Assembly: GCA_900556465.1 (NCBI GenBank)
Contig: USPK01000030.1
Location: 1-22,101, forward strand
Length of the DNA: 22,101 bases
Direction: 5' to 3'
Source: an uncultured Prevotella sp.
Lineage (GTDB): Bacteria; Bacteroidota; Bacteroidia; Bacteroidales; Bacteroidaceae
Position 1 is the stretch's first letter. Every line of letters starts with the position of its first letter. The notes beneath the pieces were generated by a model. It was not told where the DNA came from and ran no database searches. It worked only from the letters and a program-made list of their open reading frames with translations. The position numbers and the translations under genes were made by a program. Positions 21,175 to 22,101 of this stretch are shown in pieces.

Positions 21175-21348
21175 ATGAGCAGAAGTACATTCAAGATTTT
21201 ATTTTACCTGAAGCGCAATGCGCCGAAGAAGAACGGGCTGATACCGGTTATGTGCCAAACGGGAAACTTCTTTGAAAACCAAAAGAAAACAGCCCTTTTG
21301 CACACCGTTTTCATGGGAAATGGTTACTTTTGCAGAAAATACGAATGA
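21175..21348 (+). pseudogene. Truncated tyrosine-type site-specific integrase (N-terminal stub)
   Basis: From ATG 21175 the frame reads MSRSTFKILFYLKRNAPKKN then GLIPVMC, the hallmark N-terminus of Bacteroides tyrosine recombinases of conjugative and mobilizable elements. After about 26 residues family similarity stops: the next 31 residues (QTGNFFENQKKTALLHTV and on) show nothing typical, and a TGA ends the frame at 21346-21348. An intact integrase has about 400 residues with an arm-binding and a catalytic domain, all missing here. This suggests a deletion or insertion junction near 21255. The promoter and start remain, so a 57-residue peptide could still be made. It marks the edge of an AT-richer acquired segment. 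Confidence 0.8.
21325..21332 (+). promoter_or_regulatory. -7 element for the DUF4160-DUF2442 pair
   Basis: TACTTTTG matches TAnnTTTG; a TTTG lies at 21297-21300 but 24 bp away, longer than usual. It is inside the integrase stub frame and would start transcription near 21339. Confidence 0.45.
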
Positions 21349-21645
21349 ATGGGACAATTGGCTTTCATAAAGATGTTTTTGCTGGTAAGCATCCCCACGG
21401 ATGTGAACGACAACCGTCGCCATATCCACATATTCCGCAAGGGTGGCAGGCATCTGCACTCTGTGGCGAAAATATGGATTGAGCGGAACGGCGTAAAAGA
21501 CATCGAAATAGCCGAAAGCCTGCTGTCGGCCAAGGACAATGCCATGATAGTGGCGGCCATAGACCGGCACTGGGATTTTCTGAACGAACAAATCACCCGG
21601 ACATTCAACGGCGAAAAGACAAAAGTAAAGGACATAGAAAAATAA
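21349..21645 (+). CDS. DUF4160-like small protein
   Basis: The 98-residue product MGQLAFIKMFLLVSIPTDVN continues NRRHIHIFRKGGRHLHSVAKIWIE and DIEIAESLLSAKDNAMIVAAIDRHWDFLNEQI. The His-x-His centre followed by a strand and a C-terminal helix pair with a WDFL segment fits DUF4160, a family of unknown function often encoded beside DUF2442. It ends 8 bp before the DUF2442 gene on the same strand. The ATG immediately follows the integrase-stub stop. A second ATG at 21373 would also keep the conserved part and give a longer leader; I prefer 21349 because relatives have a short MG-lead-in. Codon use is clearly more AT-rich than in the genes to the left. Family assignment is by pattern and not certain. 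Confidence 0.68.
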   Translation: MGQLAFIKMFLLVSIPTDVNDNRRHIHIFRKGGRHLHSVAKIWIERNGVKDIEIAESLLSAKDNAMIVAAIDRHWDFLNEQITRTFNGEKTKVKDIEK

Positions 21646-21653
21646 GAAGGCTT

Positions 21654-21896
21654 ATGTGCAAGATGAAAGATGTAAACGTAGGTATCAAGAAGCTGGATTT
21701 CACCGGACACCGCGGCAAGATGGCCGCCTACCTGACGGACGGGCGCGAAATTATCGTGCCGCTGTCGCTCTTTCCGGACATCAAGCAACTGTCCGTGAAA
21801 GAACGCGAAGGATGGATGATACTGGACGACCAGTTCTTCACCTTCGACCGCCTGAGCAAGGTATATTCGGTGAAAGACCTGATGGCCTTGTCGTAA
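21654..21896 (+). CDS. DUF2442 domain-containing small protein
   Basis: The 80-residue product has the DUF2442 pattern: AAYLTDGREIIVPLSLFPDIKQLS (strand, turn, 'D/GR-x-h-x-V-P-L-x-x-F-P'), then REGWMILDDQFFTFDRLSKVYSVKDLM, where relatives have a W and a closing strand followed by 'D-I-x-x-x-x-L'. DUF2442 proteins are small, of unknown biochemical role, and commonly paired with DUF4160 or other small partners. ATG 21654 gives MCKMKDVN; ATG 21663 is an equally good start. It shares a transcript with the preceding gene and is followed after 36 bp by a terminator. The pair could be a toxin-antitoxin-like or accessory module; that is inference from size and pairing only. Confidence 0.8.
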   Translation: MCKMKDVNVGIKKLDFTGHRGKMAAYLTDGREIIVPLSLFPDIKQLSVKEREGWMILDDQFFTFDRLSKVYSVKDLMALS

Positions 21897-21932
21897 CGGT
21901 ATATCCGCCGCACGCGCACAGCGCAAGTTTCC

Positions 21933-21981
21933 CGTCCCCGCCCCTCTCCCCGCAGTGGAGAAGGGCGGGGACGCTTGTTTT
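21933..21981 (+). terminator. Rho-independent terminator after the DUF4160-DUF2442 pair
   Basis: CGTCCCCGCCC at 21933-21943 pairs with GGGCGGGGACG at 21963-21973, with CTCTCC/GGAGA partly extending the stem inward, followed by CTTGTTTT. The remaining 120 bp to the window end hold no gene that I can support; the last bases (CACCTTTG, 22094-22101) may be a -7 element of a gene beyond the window. Confidence 0.82.
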
Positions 21982-22101
21982 CCGGTCTGCCGAAGCAGGA
22001 AGAAGAAAAAGAAGTGTAACGTTTCTTTCTCGCTTATCTAATGAGATGGAAAAGCCACGCGACTTTGACCCTCTTGGCCAAACAGGATTTGCCCACCTTT
22101 G

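Noticed and set aside
1..22101. CRISPR arrays, rRNA genes, insertion-sequence transposases
   Set aside because: None seen: the only regular repeats are the 21-bp units without unique spacers, and no transposase motif was found in any plausible frame.

Overview
The window (about 22.1 kb, GC-rich apart from its last ~1.3 kb) comes from a member of the Bacteroidota, most likely a GC-rich gut-type Bacteroidales. The evidence is the repeated use of the Bacteroidota promoter signature (TTTG, about 19-20 bp, TAnnTTTG), tRNAs without an encoded CCA, a TonB-dependent receptor with an N-terminal carboxypeptidase-regulatory-like domain, class I fumarase, and an integrase N-terminus of the type found in Bacteroides mobile elements. 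Genus cannot be settled from the sequence alone.

Layout. 1-97: 3' part of tRNA-Lys(CTT) and its terminator. 187-1432: a secreted Ntn-hydrolase of the choloylglycine hydrolase / penicillin V acylase family with its own promoter and terminator. 1460-3170 (minus): a putative two-gene unit of a DUF362 lipoprotein and an iron-sulfur flavoprotein. 3459-6013 (plus): a TonB-dependent receptor. 6030-13019 (minus): a complete seven-gene ABC-2 type efflux operon, tetR - tolC-like - lipoprotein adaptor - ATPase 1 - ATPase 2 - permease 1 - permease 2, resembling E. coli cecR/ybhGFSR plus a dedicated outer-membrane channel. A perfect palindrome sits just downstream of its promoter. 13425-15506 (minus): a helix-hairpin-helix outer-membrane protein. 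15864-16089 (minus): tRNA-Ser(TGA) with promoter and terminator. 16199-17950 (minus): class I fumarase. 18033-20531 (minus): SRPBCC protein, argininosuccinate lyase, and a four-cysteine Rieske-like lipoprotein overlapping argH by 4 bp. 20720-22101: the boundary of an AT-richer accessory segment, with tandem promoters lacking a gene, an inverted repeat, a truncated tyrosine integrase, and a DUF4160-DUF2442 gene pair followed by a terminator.

The most notable unexplained structure is a dispersed intergenic repeat. Three clear copies (around 3280-3405, 7167-7262, 13281-13375) and one weaker copy (101-172) lie in the same top-strand orientation. They have a period of about 21 bp and constant ends, while short internal arms (AGTTTTTACGGG versus CCCGTAAAAACT) are flipped between copies. 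One copy lies inside the efflux operon, between the two permease genes. Other points worth checking are complementary degeneracy in the two efflux ATPases, the Cys4 version of a Rieske-like lipoprotein, and the integrase stub joined to the DUF4160-DUF2442 pair.
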